Shown here: positions 18,349 through 29,095 of the stretch, one piece after another
Layout: each line of letters starts with the position of its first letter
Position numbering within the stretch: position 1 is the stretch's first letter
Origin: Variovorax paradoxus
GTDB taxonomy: Bacteria; Pseudomonadota; Gammaproteobacteria; Burkholderiales; Burkholderiaceae_C
Reading direction: 5' to 3'
DNA: 64,000 nucleotides
NCBI RefSeq assembly: GCF_030815855.1
Contig: NZ_JAUSXG010000001.1
Coordinates: forward strand, 5,766,001-5,830,000
Translations under genes and position numbers: made by a program
The notes under the pieces: model-generated
Databases searched by the model: none
Told to the model about the DNA's origin: nothing
Seen by the model: only the letters and a program-made list of their open reading frames with translations

Positions 18349-18404
18349 GCCTGCTGACCGGCCGGGTGGCTCGCCAAAGGCCGGGAGATGGCGCAGTCGA
18401 CCAC

Positions 18405-18410
18405 TAAACT
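18405..18410 (+). promoter_or_regulatory. Possible -10 element directly before the hemJ-like start
   Basis: TAAACT ends 6 bases before the ATG at 18417, which would put transcription start at about the first base of the gene and make the message leaderless. The -35 position shows no good match, so this is weak. Confidence 0.25.
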
Positions 18411-18416
18411 GCCTCC

Positions 18417-18845
18417 ATGCTCTGGGTCAAATCGCTTCACATCGTCTTCATTGCCAGCTGGTTCGCCGGGTTGTTCTATCTTCCCCGGATCTTCGTCAAC
18501 TTGGCGATGGTTCCGCCCGAGTCCGTCGCGGAGCGCGAGCGCCTGCTGCTCATGGCGCGCAAGCTGTTGCGTTTCACCTCCTTCCTGGCCGTTCCGGCGC
18601 TGGGCTTCGGCCTGTGGCTTTGGCTGGGCTACGGCATCGGGCGAGGCCCCGGCAACGGCTGGATGCACGCCAAGCTCGCCCTGGTGCTGGCGGCCATCGG
18701 TTATCACCATGGCTGCGGCGTGCTGTTGCGCCGCTTCGTGGCCGGGGGCCAGCAGCGCAGCCACCGCTGGTACCGCTGGTACAACGAACTCCCGGTTCTG
18801 CTGCTGCTCGGCATCGTGGTGCTGGTGGTCGTCAAGCCGTTCTGA
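18417..18845 (+). CDS. HemJ-like/CopD-family membrane protein (probable protoporphyrinogen IX oxidase)
   Basis: A 142-residue protein with four hydrophobic segments. The N terminus WVKSLHIVFIASWFAGLFYLPR, including His8, and the third-helix start GWMHAKLALV match the conserved His and Lys positions of HemJ, the heme-containing protoporphyrinogen oxidase used by many bacteria lacking HemG and HemY. The neighbouring divergent hemB supports a heme role. A general CopD-family copper protein is the alternative. It is followed after 15 bases by the VanZ-like gene. Confidence 0.75.
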   Translation: MLWVKSLHIVFIASWFAGLFYLPRIFVNLAMVPPESVAERERLLLMARKLLRFTSFLAVPALGFGLWLWLGYGIGRGPGNGWMHAKLALVLAAIGYHHGCGVLLRRFVAGGQQRSHRWYRWYNELPVLLLLGIVVLVVVKPF

Positions 18846-18860
18846 GCCGGGTACCGGACG

Positions 18861-19979
18861 GTGGAGACCCAGCATAAGTCCGCCGCGCTGCCCCTTGCGC
18901 TCGCCTATGCGGCGCTGATCGTCTACGCCAGCCTGTATCCGTTCGCCGACTGGCGGGACCAGGGCATCGCGCCCTGGGCCTACTTGTCGGCGTCCTGGCC
19001 CAAATACTGGACGGGTTTCGATTTCGCGGTCAATGTCGCCGGCTATGTTCCCTTCGGCTTCCTGTGTGCGCTGGCCGTGCTGCGCGCGCGGCCGGGCGCC
19101 CGCGGCTGGCGTGCCATGCTGCAAGCCACCGTCGCGGGCGCGTTGTTGGCTTTCGCCATGGAGACGCTGCAGAGCTATCTTCCAGCCCGTATTCCGTCGA
19201 ACGTGGACCTGGGCCTGAACACCTCCGGCGCCCTTCTGGGGGCCATGCTGGCAGCGGGGCTGGAGCGCCTCGGGGCGGTGGCCCGCTGGAGCCGCACGCG
19301 TTCGCAGTGGTTTGTCGAAGATTCCCGCGGCGCGCTGGTGCTGCTGGCACTGTGGCCTTTCGCACTGCTGTTTCCGGCGGCCGTGACCTTCGGGCTCGGC
19401 CAGGTGTTCGAGCGGCTGGAGGTCGCCGTGTCGGAGTGGTTGCTCGACACGCCCTTCATCGACTGGATGCCGCTGCGGCAGTTCGAACTCGAGCCGCTGG
19501 TGCCTGCCGTCGAACTGCTGTGCGTGATGCTCGGAGCCCTGGTGCCGTGCCTGCTGGCCTTCCTGGTGACGCGCACGGTGGCCCGGCGTGCCGTGCTGCT
19601 GCCGCTCACGCTGCTGGCGGGCATCGGCGCCTCGGCGCTGTCGGCGGCGCTGAGCTATGGGCCCGAGCACGCATGGGCCTGGCTGGGCTTGCCGGCACAG
19701 GTCGGCATTGCGACGGCTCTTGTTGCCGGCATGCTGTTGCTGGGGGCGCCGCGCCGGCTGTGCGCAGCCTTGCTGCTGGTGGGGCTCGTGATCCAGCTGA
19801 GCCTGTTGAACCAGGCGCCCGAGAGCGCGTATTTCGCACAGACCCTGGCCACCTGGGAGCAGGGGCGCTTCATCCGCTTCCATGGCTTGGCGCAGTGGCT
19901 GGGATGGGTCTGGCCGTTCGCGGTGCTTGCCTACGTGGTGGCCGCGCTGTCGCGCCGGGGCCAACCGGCAGCGGCCTGA
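18861..19979 (+). CDS. VanZ-like-domain membrane protein
   Basis: A 372-residue integral membrane protein from a GTG start. The N-terminal third is a VanZ-like domain: a first helix ending ASLYPFADW, then DFAVNVAGYVPFGFL and AMETLQSYLPARIPSNVDLGLNTSGALLGAML, the typical order. The C-terminal part adds about five more hydrophobic segments. VanZ itself gives low-level teicoplanin resistance by an unknown route; the broad family is of unknown function. It probably shares a transcript with the hemJ-like gene. Confidence 0.8.
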   Translation: METQHKSAALPLALAYAALIVYASLYPFADWRDQGIAPWAYLSASWPKYWTGFDFAVNVAGYVPFGFLCALAVLRARPGARGWRAMLQATVAGALLAFAMETLQSYLPARIPSNVDLGLNTSGALLGAMLAAGLERLGAVARWSRTRSQWFVEDSRGALVLLALWPFALLFPAAVTFGLGQVFERLEVAVSEWLLDTPFIDWMPLRQFELEPLVPAVELLCVMLGALVPCLLAFLVTRTVARRAVLLPLTLLAGIGASALSAALSYGPEHAWAWLGLPAQVGIATALVAGMLLLGAPRRLCAALLLVGLVIQLSLLNQAPESAYFAQTLATWEQGRFIRFHGLAQWLGWVWPFAVLAYVVAALSRRGQPAAA

Positions 19980-19998
19980 AGCGCGCGGCCGGCGTCAC

Positions 19999-20004
19999 TA
20001 AAAT
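19999..20004 (+). promoter_or_regulatory. Possible -10 element directly before the ferredoxin-like gene
   Basis: TAAAAT followed by CG ends 6 bases before the ATG at 20011. This matches the TANAATCG form seen upstream of rplC and places the transcript start at about the initiation codon, so the message may be leaderless. No clear -35 is seen. Confidence 0.35.
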
Positions 20005-20010
20005 CGCCTG

Positions 20011-20364
20011 ATGCCCAGTTCCAATCCTGCCGCGCCGCGCGGCTACTACGGCCGCCACATCTTCTTTTGCCTCAACGAGCGCAAGAACGGAGAAGACAGC
20101 TGCGCCCTGCACAACGCCCAGCAAGGCTTCGACCGCTGCAAGGCAAAGGTCAAGGAAGCCGGGCTGGCCGGGCCGGGCAAGGTGCGGGTCAACAAGGCGG
20201 GCTGCCTCGACCGTTGCGCGGGAGGCCCCGTGGCGGTGGTCTACCCGGAAGCGGTCTGGTACACCTTTGTGGATGCCGACGACATCGACGAAATCGTCGA
20301 GTCGCATCTGAAGAACGGCGAAGTCGTCGAGCGGCTGTTGCTGCCTCCGGATGTCGGCCGCTGA
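20011..20364 (+). CDS. Thioredoxin-like [2Fe-2S] ferredoxin
   Basis: A 117-residue protein of the thioredoxin-fold 2Fe-2S ferredoxin family, like Azotobacter Shethna protein I and the NuoE-type domain. It opens with YGRHIFFCLNER, and Cys20, Cys31, Cys65 and Cys69 are placed as cluster ligands, the latter two in AGCLDRCAGGP. A conserved YPEAVWY follows. It probably carries electrons in the cytoplasm; the partner is unknown. Upstream lies the VanZ-like gene, downstream an alpha/beta hydrolase. Confidence 0.88.
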   Translation: MPSSNPAAPRGYYGRHIFFCLNERKNGEDSCALHNAQQGFDRCKAKVKEAGLAGPGKVRVNKAGCLDRCAGGPVAVVYPEAVWYTFVDADDIDEIVESHLKNGEVVERLLLPPDVGR

Positions 20365-20436
20365 ACTTTATCGGGGTTGCCGCGCTCGTACTGTGCGCTC
20401 GGCGCATCGCATCCGCTCAGTTCCATTTCTTGCACC

Positions 20437-21069
20437 ATGAATTCCCAGACCGAAAAGATCCGTCTCCAAGGCGCCGCCGGCGTCATCGAGGTCCAGCGCG
20501 ATCTACCGGCCGAGGCCTCGCGCGGCATTGCGGTCATCGCCCATCCGCATCCGCTGTTCGGTGGCACCATGGACAACAAGGTGGTGCAGACCTTGGCGCG
20601 TGCCTTCGTCTCCTGCGGCTGGACCGCGGTGCGTTTCAACTTCCGCGGCGTGGGCGCGAGCGAAGGCGTGCATGACGAAGGGCGCGGCGAGTGCGAGGAC
20701 ATGCTGGATGTGGTGCGCCAGCTCGCACCCGAAGGCCCGCTGGCCATCGCCGGCTTTTCGTTCGGCGCCTTTGTCGCGAGCCGCGCGGCCGAAAAGCTCT
20801 GGGCTTCGCGCGACGTGCGGCAGCTCGTGCTCGTGGGAACCGCGGCCTCTCGTTTCTCCGTGGCCACGCTGCCGACCGAGGTGCACGAGCGCACGCTCGT
20901 GGTCCATGGCGAAGCCGATGACACCGTGCCGCTGGCCGCCGTCATGAACTGGGCGCGGTCGCAGTCACTTCCTGTCACGGTTGTCCCCGGGGGCGGCCAT
21001 TTCTTTCACGGACAATTGCCGCTGCTCAAAAGCTTGGTTGTCCGCCATCTTCGCGCGGACGCTGCATGA
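20437..21069 (+). CDS. Alpha/beta hydrolase (COG2945 type)
   Basis: A 210-residue cytoplasmic hydrolase of unknown substrate. The N-terminal part carries AHPHPLFGGTMDNKVV and FNFRGVGASEG, the hallmarks of the COG2945 branch. The nucleophile elbow is GFSFGAF, an Asp lies in EADDTVP, and the His is in GGGHFFHG. The ATG at 20437 matches the family start. It lies between the ferredoxin-like gene and the penicillin-binding protein gene, 42 bases before the latter. Confidence 0.85.
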   Translation: MNSQTEKIRLQGAAGVIEVQRDLPAEASRGIAVIAHPHPLFGGTMDNKVVQTLARAFVSCGWTAVRFNFRGVGASEGVHDEGRGECEDMLDVVRQLAPEGPLAIAGFSFGAFVASRAAEKLWASRDVRQLVLVGTAASRFSVATLPTEVHERTLVVHGEADDTVPLAAVMNWARSQSLPVTVVPGGGHFFHGQLPLLKSLVVRHLRADAA

Positions 21070-21111
21070 AAGCCCCGCGGGCTTTGTTTTCGTTTTCTCC
21101 CCATCTTTCCC

Positions 21112-22281
21112 ATGAATCGTTTTCTTGACGCGTTTCGCGCGCTGGTGCTGACCGCCGCCGCTTCGGTTGGCGTGATCGCCGCGGCCCAGGTGCCGGCACC
21201 GCCCGAAATTGCCGCGCGCAGCTACCTGCTGCTCGACGTCACGGCCAACCAGATCCTCGCGCAGAAGGACATCGACAGCCCCGTCGAGCCGGCCTCGCTC
21301 ACCAAGCTGATGTCGGCCTACATCGTGTTCGACGCGCTGCGCGCCAAGAAGATCACGCTGGCGCAGACGCTGCCGGTCAGCCAGCGCGCCTGGAAGATGC
21401 CCGGCTCGCGCATGTTCATCGACCCCAAGATGCAGGTGCCGGTCGAAGACCTGATCAAGGGCTTGATCGTCCAGTCGGGCAACGACGCCACCGTGGCGCT
21501 GGCCGAAGGCGTGGGCGGCACCGTGGAGCATTTCGTCGAGCTCATGAACGCCCAGGCCAAGGCGCTGGGCATGAAGAACACGAGCTACAAGAACCCCGAA
21601 GGACTCACGGCGCCCGGTCACACCACCACGGCGCGCGACCTGAGCATTCTGGCGACGCGCCTGGTGCGCGACTTCCCGGAAGAAGCCAAGTACTACGCCA
21701 TCAAGAAGTACCGCTACCCCGGTACGCCGTCGACCAATGACACCAACCGCAACCTGTTGCTGTTTCGCGACCCGACCGTCGACGGCCTGAAGACCGGCCA
21801 TACCGAGGCCGCCGGCTACTGCATGATCGCCACCGCCAAGCGCGATTTCCCGAACCTGACCGGCGGCCGCCGTCTGCTGTCGATCGTTCTGGGCACTTCG
21901 GGCGAAACGGTGCGCGCCAACGAGTCGCAAAAGCTCTTGAACTGGGGCTACACCGCCTACGACGCCGTTCGCCTGTTCGACGCCGGCCAGCCGGCCGCCA
22001 CGCCTGCGGTCTGGAAGGGCAAGGCCAATACGCTCAAGCTGGGCCGGCCCGAGGCCATCGTGGTCGCGGTACCGGCAGGAACCGCCAGCAAGATCAAGAC
22101 CCAGGTGGCGCGCCCCGAGCCGCTGGTGGCGCCGTTCGCCAAATACCAGCCCGTGGGTTCGCTCAAGGTGACCCTGGACGACCAGCCTTTGGCCGACGTG
22201 CCGCTGGTGGCGCTGGAAGGCGTCGAGCAGGCAGGCATTTTTGGCCGCGCCTGGGACGCCGTGCGGCTCTGGATCAAGTGA
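21112..22281 (+). CDS. dacC: D-alanyl-D-alanine carboxypeptidase (PBP5/6 family)
   Basis: A periplasmic, membrane-anchored DD-carboxypeptidase that trims the terminal D-Ala of peptidoglycan stem peptides. The 389-residue protein has a signal sequence of about 25 residues and the three penicillin-binding motifs: SLTK (Ser62-Lys65), SGN (122-124) and KTG (227-229). The C-terminal end, WDAVRLWIK, is an amphipathic anchor as in PBP5. In related genomes this gene often heads the dat-ybeD-lipB-lipA run, but here that run lies 36 kb away. The symbol could equally be dacA. Confidence 0.9.
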   Translation: MNRFLDAFRALVLTAAASVGVIAAAQVPAPPEIAARSYLLLDVTANQILAQKDIDSPVEPASLTKLMSAYIVFDALRAKKITLAQTLPVSQRAWKMPGSRMFIDPKMQVPVEDLIKGLIVQSGNDATVALAEGVGGTVEHFVELMNAQAKALGMKNTSYKNPEGLTAPGHTTTARDLSILATRLVRDFPEEAKYYAIKKYRYPGTPSTNDTNRNLLLFRDPTVDGLKTGHTEAAGYCMIATAKRDFPNLTGGRRLLSIVLGTSGETVRANESQKLLNWGYTAYDAVRLFDAGQPAATPAVWKGKANTLKLGRPEAIVVAVPAGTASKIKTQVARPEPLVAPFAKYQPVGSLKVTLDDQPLADVPLVALEGVEQAGIFGRAWDAVRLWIK

Positions 22282-22297
22282 TGTCGGCACGCCGGAA

Positions 22298-22326
22298 TTG
22301 CTGACGGCGGGGCCGACTGCTATACT
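22298..22326 (+). promoter_or_regulatory. Promoter of the str operon (rpsL)
   Basis: TTGCTG at 22298-22303 and TATACT at 22321-22326 are separated by 17 bases. The -10 matches five of six positions. Transcription would start near 22333, giving an untranslated leader of about 120 bases before rpsL that contains a small hairpin with arms CCTTG and CAAGG. Confidence 0.6.
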
Positions 22327-22454
22327 CGTGGGCTTTTCGGAATTTTCCGAAGGGTTTCACGTTTTCGTTATTCCCGGCTTCCTTGCCTTGCGTCACGTCA
22401 AGACAAGGGCGGTTTTCACAGCCAAGGCCGGGTTGTTTTGGGACTAATTCATTC

Positions 22455-22832
22455 ATGCCAACCATCAATCAACTGGTGCGTCAGGGTCGAACGGTCGAAA
22501 AGATCAATTCGAAGAGCCCTGCCATGCAGAACTCGCCGCAACGCCGCGGTGTCTGCACCCGCGTCTACACCACGACGCCAAAGAAGCCCAACTCGGCGCT
22601 TCGTAAAGTTGCCAAGGTCCGTCTGACCAATGGCTTCGAAGTCATTTCCTACATCGGCGGCGAAGGCCACAACCTGCAGGAACACAGCGTCGTGCTGGTT
22701 CGCGGCGGTCGTGTCAAGGACTTGCCCGGTGTTCGCTACCACATCGTGCGCGGTTCGCTCGACTTGCAAGGCGTGAAAGACCGCAAGCAGTCGCGTTCCA
22801 AGTACGGCGCGAAGCGTCCCAAGAAGGCTTAA
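22455..22832 (+). CDS. rpsL: 30S ribosomal protein S12
   Basis: S12 sits at the decoding centre of the small subunit. The 125-residue product is full length, and the sites where streptomycin-resistance changes arise are wild type (Lys43 in TPKKPNS and Lys88 in VKDLPG). It is the first gene of the str operon. The ATG at 22455 gives the family N terminus [11 protein letters not shown]; the frame is open upstream to 22383 without similarity. Confidence 0.98.
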   Translation: MPTINQLVRQGRTVEKINSKSPAMQNSPQRRGVCTRVYTTTPKKPNSALRKVAKVRLTNGFEVISYIGGEGHNLQEHSVVLVRGGRVKDLPGVRYHIVRGSLDLQGVKDRKQSRSKYGAKRPKKA

Positions 22833-22981
22833 GCCTTCTTCTTGTCGAAAAACAAACGGTGTTCGGTTGCCTTGGCGGGCACATCGAACGAAGTGACCCA
22901 ATCCCGGGTCGAGTAAGTGAGAGTCCGAACTGGCTCTCGCGGTGCCGGAAACGGTGCCAACTGAAGCAAAGAGGTTAAAAA
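22833..22981. other. rpsL-rpsG intercistronic region
   Basis: This stretch of about 150 bases holds no gene. It contains a possible hairpin GAGAG/CTCTC around 22919-22940 and two copies of GGTGCC. In E. coli, S7 represses translation by binding the corresponding region; whether the same happens here cannot be read from the sequence. Confidence 0.4.
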
Positions 22982-23455
22982 ATGCCACGTCGTCGCGAAG
23001 TCCCCAAACGTGAAATCCTGCCGGATCCCAAGTACGGCAATGTCGAGCTGTCGAAATTCATGAACGTGATCATGGAAGGCGGCAAGAAGGCTGTTGCCGA
23101 GCGCATCATTTACGGTGCACTCGACTTCATCGAAAAGAAGAACCCTGACAAGGACCCGCTCGAAGCGTTCACCGTTGCCATCAACAACGTGAAGCCGATG
23201 GTCGAAGTCAAGTCGCGCCGTGTCGGTGGTGCGAACTACCAGGTGCCGGTCGAAGTGCGCCCGGTGCGCCGTCTGGCGCTGTCGATGCGCTGGATCAAGG
23301 AAGCCGCCCGCAAGCGTGGCGAAAAGTCGATGGCCCTGCGTCTGGCCAACGAACTCATGGAAGCCACGGAAGGCCGTGGCGGCGCCATGAAGAAGCGCGA
23401 TGAAGTGCACCGCATGGCAGAAGCCAACCGCGCCTTCAGCCACTTCCGCTTCTAA
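22982..23455 (+). CDS. rpsG: 30S ribosomal protein S7
   Basis: S7 nucleates assembly of the 30S head and binds 16S rRNA. The 157-residue protein is typical in length and opens [18 protein letters not shown], with [16 protein letters not shown] in the middle. An AAAGAGG Shine-Dalgarno precedes the ATG. It is the second gene of the str operon. Confidence 0.98.
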   Translation: MPRRREVPKREILPDPKYGNVELSKFMNVIMEGGKKAVAERIIYGALDFIEKKNPDKDPLEAFTVAINNVKPMVEVKSRRVGGANYQVPVEVRPVRRLALSMRWIKEAARKRGEKSMALRLANELMEATEGRGGAMKKRDEVHRMAEANRAFSHFRF

Positions 23456-23483
23456 AAATCAAACTTCGCTTGGGCGTTGGGTG

Positions 23484-23514
23484 TTGAGTGTCGGGCGGTG
23501 TCGCCCGGACTCAA
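23484..23514. other. Hairpin in the rpsG-fusA intergenic region
   Basis: TTGAGTGTCGGGCG (23484-23497) pairs with CGCCCGGACTCAA (23502-23514) over about 13 base pairs with one bulge and one wobble pair. No U-run follows, so it is more likely a processing or stability element than a terminator. Confidence 0.5.
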
Positions 23515-23551
23515 GGCCCAGCGCTCAACGCATTTAACCCGAAAGTAAATC

Positions 23552-25651
23552 ATGTCCCGCAAGACCCCCATCGAGCGCTACCGCAACATCGGTATCTCCG
23601 CGCACATCGACGCCGGCAAGACCACGACGACCGAGCGCATCCTGTTCTACACCGGCGTGAACCACAAGATCGGTGAAGTGCACGATGGCGCCGCCACGAT
23701 GGACTGGATGGAGCAAGAGCAAGAGCGCGGCATCACGATCACCTCGGCTGCCACCACCTGCTTCTGGAAGGGCATGGCCGGCAAGTTCGAAGAACACCGC
23801 ATCAACATCATCGACACCCCCGGCCACGTGGACTTCACCATTGAAGTCGAGCGCTCGATGCGCGTGCTGGACGGCGCCGTCATGGTGTACGACGCGGTCG
23901 GCGGCGTGCAGCCCCAGTCGGAAACCGTCTGGCGCCAGGCCAACAAGTACAAGGTTCCGCGTCTCGCGTTCGTCAACAAGATGGACCGCACCGGCGCCGA
24001 CTTCCTGCGCGTGCGCCAGATGATGGTGGACCGCCTGAAGGCCAACCCCGTCGTGATCCAGATCCCAATCGGTGCCGAAGAGCACTTCCAGGGCATCGTC
24101 GACCTCGTGAAGATGAAGGCGATCATCTGGGACGAAGACAAGGGCGTGACCTTCACCTACGGTGAAATCCCCGCGAACCTGACCGACGTCTGCAACGAAT
24201 ACCGCGAAAAGCTCGTCGAAGCCGCTGCCGAAGCGAGCGAAGAGCTGATGAACAAGTACCTCGAAGGCGGCGAGCTGTCCGAGGAAGAAATCAAGGCGGC
24301 CATCCGTCAGCGCACCATCGCCGGCGAAATCCAGCCGATGCTGTGCGGTTCGGCCTTCAAGAACAAGGGCGTGCAGGCCATGCTCGACGCCGTCATCGAA
24401 TACATGCCCGCGCCGACCGACATTCCCCCGGTCAACGGCACCGACGAAGACGAAGCCCCCGTCACCCGCAAGGCTGACGACAGCGAGAAGTTCTCGGCGC
24501 TGGCATTCAAGCTGATGACCGACCCGTTCGTGGGCCAGTTGACCTTCGTGCGCGTCTACTCAGGCGTGCTGACCAAGGGCGACAGCGTCTACAACCCGGT
24601 GCGCGGCAAGAAGGAACGTATCGGCCGTATCGTGCAGATGCACGCGAACAACCGCGAAGAAGTCAACGAAATCCGCGCCGGTGACATCGCCGCCTGCGTG
24701 GGCCTGAAGGAAGTCACCACGGGCGAAACCCTGTGCGACCCGGCAGCCGTCGTGACGCTCGAGCGCATGGTGTTCCCGGAATCGGTGATCTCGCAGGCCG
24801 TCGAGCCCAAGACCAAGGCCGACCAGGAAAAGATGGGCATCGCCCTGCAGCGCCTCGCTCAGGAAGATCCGTCGTTCCGCGTCAAGACCGACGAAGAATC
24901 GGGCCAGACCATCATCGCCGGCATGGGCGAGCTCCACCTTGAAATCATCGTGGACCGCATGAAGCGCGAATTCGGCGTGGAAGCCAACGTGGGCAAGCCG
25001 CAAGTGGCTTACCGCGAAACGATCCGCAAGACCGTCGAAGATGCCGAAGGCAAGTTCGTTCGCCAGTCGGGCGGCAAGGGCCAGTACGGTCACGTCATCC
25101 TGAAGCTCGAGCCGCAGGAAGCCGGCAAGGGCTTCGAGTTCGTCGACGCCATCAAGGGCGGTGTGGTTCCTCGCGAATACATCCCCGCGGTGGAAAAGGG
25201 CGTTGTGGAAGCGCTGACGCAGGGCGTGCTGGCGGGCTACCCCGTCGTGGACGTCAAGGTCACGCTGCACTTCGGCTCGTACCACGACGTGGACTCGAAC
25301 GAAATGGCGTTCAAGATGGCCGCGATCTTCGGTTTCAAGGAAGGCGCCCGCAAGGCCAACCCCGTGATTCTCGAGCCGATGATGGCCGTGGAAGTCGAAA
25401 CGCCTGAAGACTACGCCGGCAACGTGATGGGCGACCTGTCCTCACGCCGCGGCATGGTGCAGGGCATGGACGACATGATCGGTGGCGGCAAGTCCATCAA
25501 GGCCGAAGTGCCGCTGTCGGAAATGTTCGGCTACTCGACCACGCTGCGCTCGATGTCGCAAGGCCGTGCCACGTACACGATGGAGTTCAAGCACTACGCC
25601 GAAGCTCCCCGTAACGTTGCGGAAGCCATCGTGGCTGCTCGCGCCAAGTAA
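23552..25651 (+). CDS. fusA: Elongation factor G
   Basis: EF-G is the GTPase that drives translocation and ribosome recycling. The 699-residue product has the G1 motif [10 protein letters not shown]2 [12 protein letters not shown]3 [10 protein letters not shown]4 NKMD, and C-terminal domain V ending in the typical [16 protein letters not shown]. Codon use is strongly biased, as in the neighbouring ribosomal protein genes. Third gene of the str operon. Confidence 0.98.
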   Translation: MSRKTPIERYRNIGISAHIDAGKTTTTERILFYTGVNHKIGEVHDGAATMDWMEQEQERGITITSAATTCFWKGMAGKFEEHRINIIDTPGHVDFTIEVERSMRVLDGAVMVYDAVGGVQPQSETVWRQANKYKVPRLAFVNKMDRTGADFLRVRQMMVDRLKANPVVIQIPIGAEEHFQGIVDLVKMKAIIWDEDKGVTFTYGEIPANLTDVCNEYREKLVEAAAEASEELMNKYLEGGELSEEEIKAAIRQRTIAGEIQPMLCGSAFKNKGVQAMLDAVIEYMPAPTDIPPVNGTDEDEAPVTRKADDSEKFSALAFKLMTDPFVGQLTFVRVYSGVLTKGDSVYNPVRGKKERIGRIVQMHANNREEVNEIRAGDIAACVGLKEVTTGETLCDPAAVVTLERMVFPESVISQAVEPKTKADQEKMGIALQRLAQEDPSFRVKTDEESGQTIIAGMGELHLEIIVDRMKREFGVEANVGKPQVAYRETIRKTVEDAEGKFVRQSGGKGQYGHVILKLEPQEAGKGFEFVDAIKGGVVPREYIPAVEKGVVEALTQGVLAGYPVVDVKVTLHFGSYHDVDSNEMAFKMAAIFGFKEGARKANPVILEPMMAVEVETPEDYAGNVMGDLSSRRGMVQGMDDMIGGGKSIKAEVPLSEMFGYSTTLRSMSQGRATYTMEFKHYAEAPRNVAEAIVAARAK

Positions 25652-25665
25652 GTTTTGAAGAATGC

Positions 25666-25690
25666 AGGGCCACGCAGTGCGTGGCTCTCT
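25666..25690 (+). terminator. Hairpin between fusA and tuf
   Basis: A stem of about 10 bp (AGGGCCACGC with GCGTGGCTCT, one wobble) closes an AGT loop. It is followed by only CTTT before a G, so it would be a partial terminator or attenuator that lets some transcription continue into tuf. Confidence 0.45.
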
Positions 25691-25792
25691 TTGTCTGCGA
25701 TCCGGTGCCGCCGCGTTCCCGTGCGAGGCGAACCAGCAATCGGGTGCAGACATAAAACCAATGCACGGGAATGCTCTTTCAAGGATTGAAAA

Positions 25793-26986
<1,194 letters not shown>

Positions 26987-27007
26987 GCCGGACGCAAAGG
27001 AATCATC

Positions 27008-27322
27008 ATGGCTACCAAGCAAAAAATCCGCATCCGCCTGAAGGCGTTCGACTACAAGCTGATCGACCAGTCGGCAGCCGAAATCGTTGATACCGCCAAG
27101 CGCACCGGCGCGATCGTCAAGGGCCCCGTGCCCCTGCCGACCCGCATGAAGCGTTTCGACATCCTGCGTTCGCCGCACGTCAACAAGACCTCGCGCGACC
27201 AGCTCGAAATCCGCACGCACCAGCGCCTGATGGACATCGTCGACCCGACCGACAAGACCGTGGACGCGCTGATGAAGCTCGACCTGCCGGCCGGCGTGGA
27301 CGTCGAAATCAAGCTGCAATAA
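27008..27322 (+). CDS. rpsJ: 30S ribosomal protein S10
   Basis: S10 is a 30S head protein that also acts in antitermination as NusE. The 104-residue product is full length with [17 protein letters not shown] and GPVPLPTR. It starts 21 bases after tuf and, unlike in E. coli where it heads the S10 operon, it is the last gene of the str transcript here: a strong terminator follows within 60 bases. Confidence 0.97.
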   Translation: MATKQKIRIRLKAFDYKLIDQSAAEIVDTAKRTGAIVKGPVPLPTRMKRFDILRSPHVNKTSRDQLEIRTHQRLMDIVDPTDKTVDALMKLDLPAGVDVEIKLQ

Positions 27323-27353
27323 GCAACTGCGGCTTCGCGCCGCGTTCCTGATG

Positions 27354-27391
27354 AAGCCCGGCTGCAGAAATGCAGGCGGGCTTTGTTTTTT
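27354..27391 (+). terminator. Rho-independent terminator of the str operon
   Basis: AAGCCCGGCTGCA (27354-27366) pairs with TGCAGGCGGGCTT (27371-27383) over 13 positions with one mismatch, around a GAAA tetraloop. A T-rich tail, TGTTTTTT, follows. It separates rpsJ from the lipoprotein gene downstream. Confidence 0.88.
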
Positions 27392-27473
27392 GCCGCGCGG
27401 ATGTGGCATCCTCGCCGAAGCGGCGGCCTCGATGGGCCGAGGCGTTGGTCAGCTGAAACGAAGGCAGCACAGC

Positions 27474-29081
27474 ATGAGACACGGCAACTCTTTTGCATCG
27501 GGCGTGATGGCATGTATCGCAGCGGCGGCCTTGCTGGTCGGCTGTGGTGGTGGGGGCGGAGGAGGAGGCGGAGGCGGCCTTCCCTTCTTGCCTACAACGA
27601 CTCCGCCGACAACCCCACCGGCGGGTTCAGTGACGCTGAGCGGTAAGGCCACTTATGAGTCCGTCCCGAATCCGAACGGCACCTTGGTCTATGCCAGTTC
27701 CGCTGCCAAGCCCGTGCGTGGTGCCGTGGTGGAGGTACTCGATGGAGCCACTTCCGCGCAGCTGGCCACGGCAACCACCGACGACAACGGCGCCTACTCC
27801 GTGCCCGTTCCGGCCAACACGGCGGTTGCGGTGCGCGTGAAGGCCCAACTGGCGCGAAGCGCGCCGGGCGCGAGCTGGGATGTGACGGTGCGCGACAACA
27901 CCCGTTCCAGTGCGCTGTATGCCATGCAGACCGAGGCTTTCTCGTCGGGGACGGTGGCGTTGGTGCGCGACGTCCATGCGCCTTCGGGCTGGGGCGGTTC
28001 GAGCTACACCGGGGATCGGGTGGCGGCGCCTTTCGCCATCCTCGATACGGTCTACACCGCCATCCAGAAGGTGGTGTCGGTGGCGCCGGCAACGGCATTT
28101 CCGGCGCTGCGGGTGTTCTGGAGCGCCAACAACGCGCCCTCATCCGGCAGTATCGCGGCGGGGCAAATCGGCACCACGTTCTTCATCAGCAGAGCCAGCG
28201 GCCGTGAAATCTACGTGCTGGGCAAGGAAGACGTGGACACCGACGAGTACGACGCCCCGGTCATCGCGCACGAATGGGGGCACTACTACCAGTCTGCCTT
28301 CAGCCGCGACGATTCGACCGGCGGCGAGCACAGCCAAGGCCAGCTTCTCGATCGCCGGCTCGCCTTCTCCGAAGGCTGGGGCAACGCCTGGTCGGGCATT
28401 GCGCTGGGACGGCGCAATTATGTCGATTCGGGTGGTGCCCGGCAGGCCTCGGCGCAGTTCAGCAGCAATATCGATCTTTCCGTGGGCCCGGCGACCACGC
28501 CGGGCTGGTACCGCGAGCCGTCGATCCAATCGATTTTCTGGAACCTCAATCAGCAGGTCGGTTTCAAGCCGATCCACGATGCGCTGACCGGGAGCCAGTT
28601 CAGGAACGGCGTGGCGGTTACCTCGATCCATCCTTTCTCGGCCGCTTTCAACGCGGTGGCGCCGGGCAGCGCTTCTGTACTGGCCGGCCTGATGGCCGGG
28701 CAAAGCATCAATGGCGCCGGCAACGATCCGTTCGGGGGAGCGGAAACGAACGACGGCGGAATTCCGATCACACTTCCGATGTACCGGTCCGCGACCGTGG
28801 GAGGCGCCACAACACAAGCTTGCGTCTCCAATGCCGCGGGCGACGACAACAAGCACGGCAGCTTCTCTTATGTCCGCTTCACCGCGCCCGCCAGCCGCAG
28901 CTACCAGATCGTCGTGGACGGCGGTCCGGCAGGGTCCAGCCCGGACTTCGATATCTATAGGGGCGGGTTGATAGCCCGAAGCAGCAACACGGTCAGCCTG
29001 CCGGCCGGCGAACACGTTCTGGCGGTGACCGACCTCAATAATTCCGGAGCGCAGACATGCTTCAACGTCTCGATCCTGTAG
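27474..29081 (+). CDS. Predicted zinc-metalloprotease lipoprotein
   Basis: I see no close named family for the full protein. It has 535 residues: a lipoprotein signal with lipobox LVGC (Cys24), an 11-residue glycine run (25-35), a Thr/Pro-rich linker, a carboxypeptidase-regulatory-like beta domain (about 50-125), and a central domain with HEWGH at 266-270. A Glu at 300 in FSEGWGNAW fits a third zinc ligand of the gluzincin type. The C-terminal 90 residues resemble a bacterial pre-peptidase C-terminal (PPC) domain. It is probably anchored to the outer membrane. It interrupts the order rpsJ-rplC and is followed 14 bases later by another secreted-protein gene. Confidence 0.75.
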   Translation: MRHGNSFASGVMACIAAAALLVGCGGGGGGGGGGGLPFLPTTTPPTTPPAGSVTLSGKATYESVPNPNGTLVYASSAAKPVRGAVVEVLDGATSAQLATATTDDNGAYSVPVPANTAVAVRVKAQLARSAPGASWDVTVRDNTRSSALYAMQTEAFSSGTVALVRDVHAPSGWGGSSYTGDRVAAPFAILDTVYTAIQKVVSVAPATAFPALRVFWSANNAPSSGSIAAGQIGTTFFISRASGREIYVLGKEDVDTDEYDAPVIAHEWGHYYQSAFSRDDSTGGEHSQGQLLDRRLAFSEGWGNAWSGIALGRRNYVDSGGARQASAQFSSNIDLSVGPATTPGWYREPSIQSIFWNLNQQVGFKPIHDALTGSQFRNGVAVTSIHPFSAAFNAVAPGSASVLAGLMAGQSINGAGNDPFGGAETNDGGIPITLPMYRSATVGGATTQACVSNAAGDDNKHGSFSYVRFTAPASRSYQIVVDGGPAGSSPDFDIYRGGLIARSSNTVSLPAGEHVLAVTDLNNSGAQTCFNVSIL

Positions 29082-29095
29082 GAAGAAAGGCCGCC

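Noticed and set aside
27008-27322. rpsJ as a truncated or displaced copy
   Set aside because: The product is full length with all family motifs and sits directly after tuf with normal spacing; only its transcript partner differs from E. coli.
27449-27652. A minus-strand frame with a run of prolines
   Set aside because: This is the complement of the glycine run of the lipoprotein protease gene.
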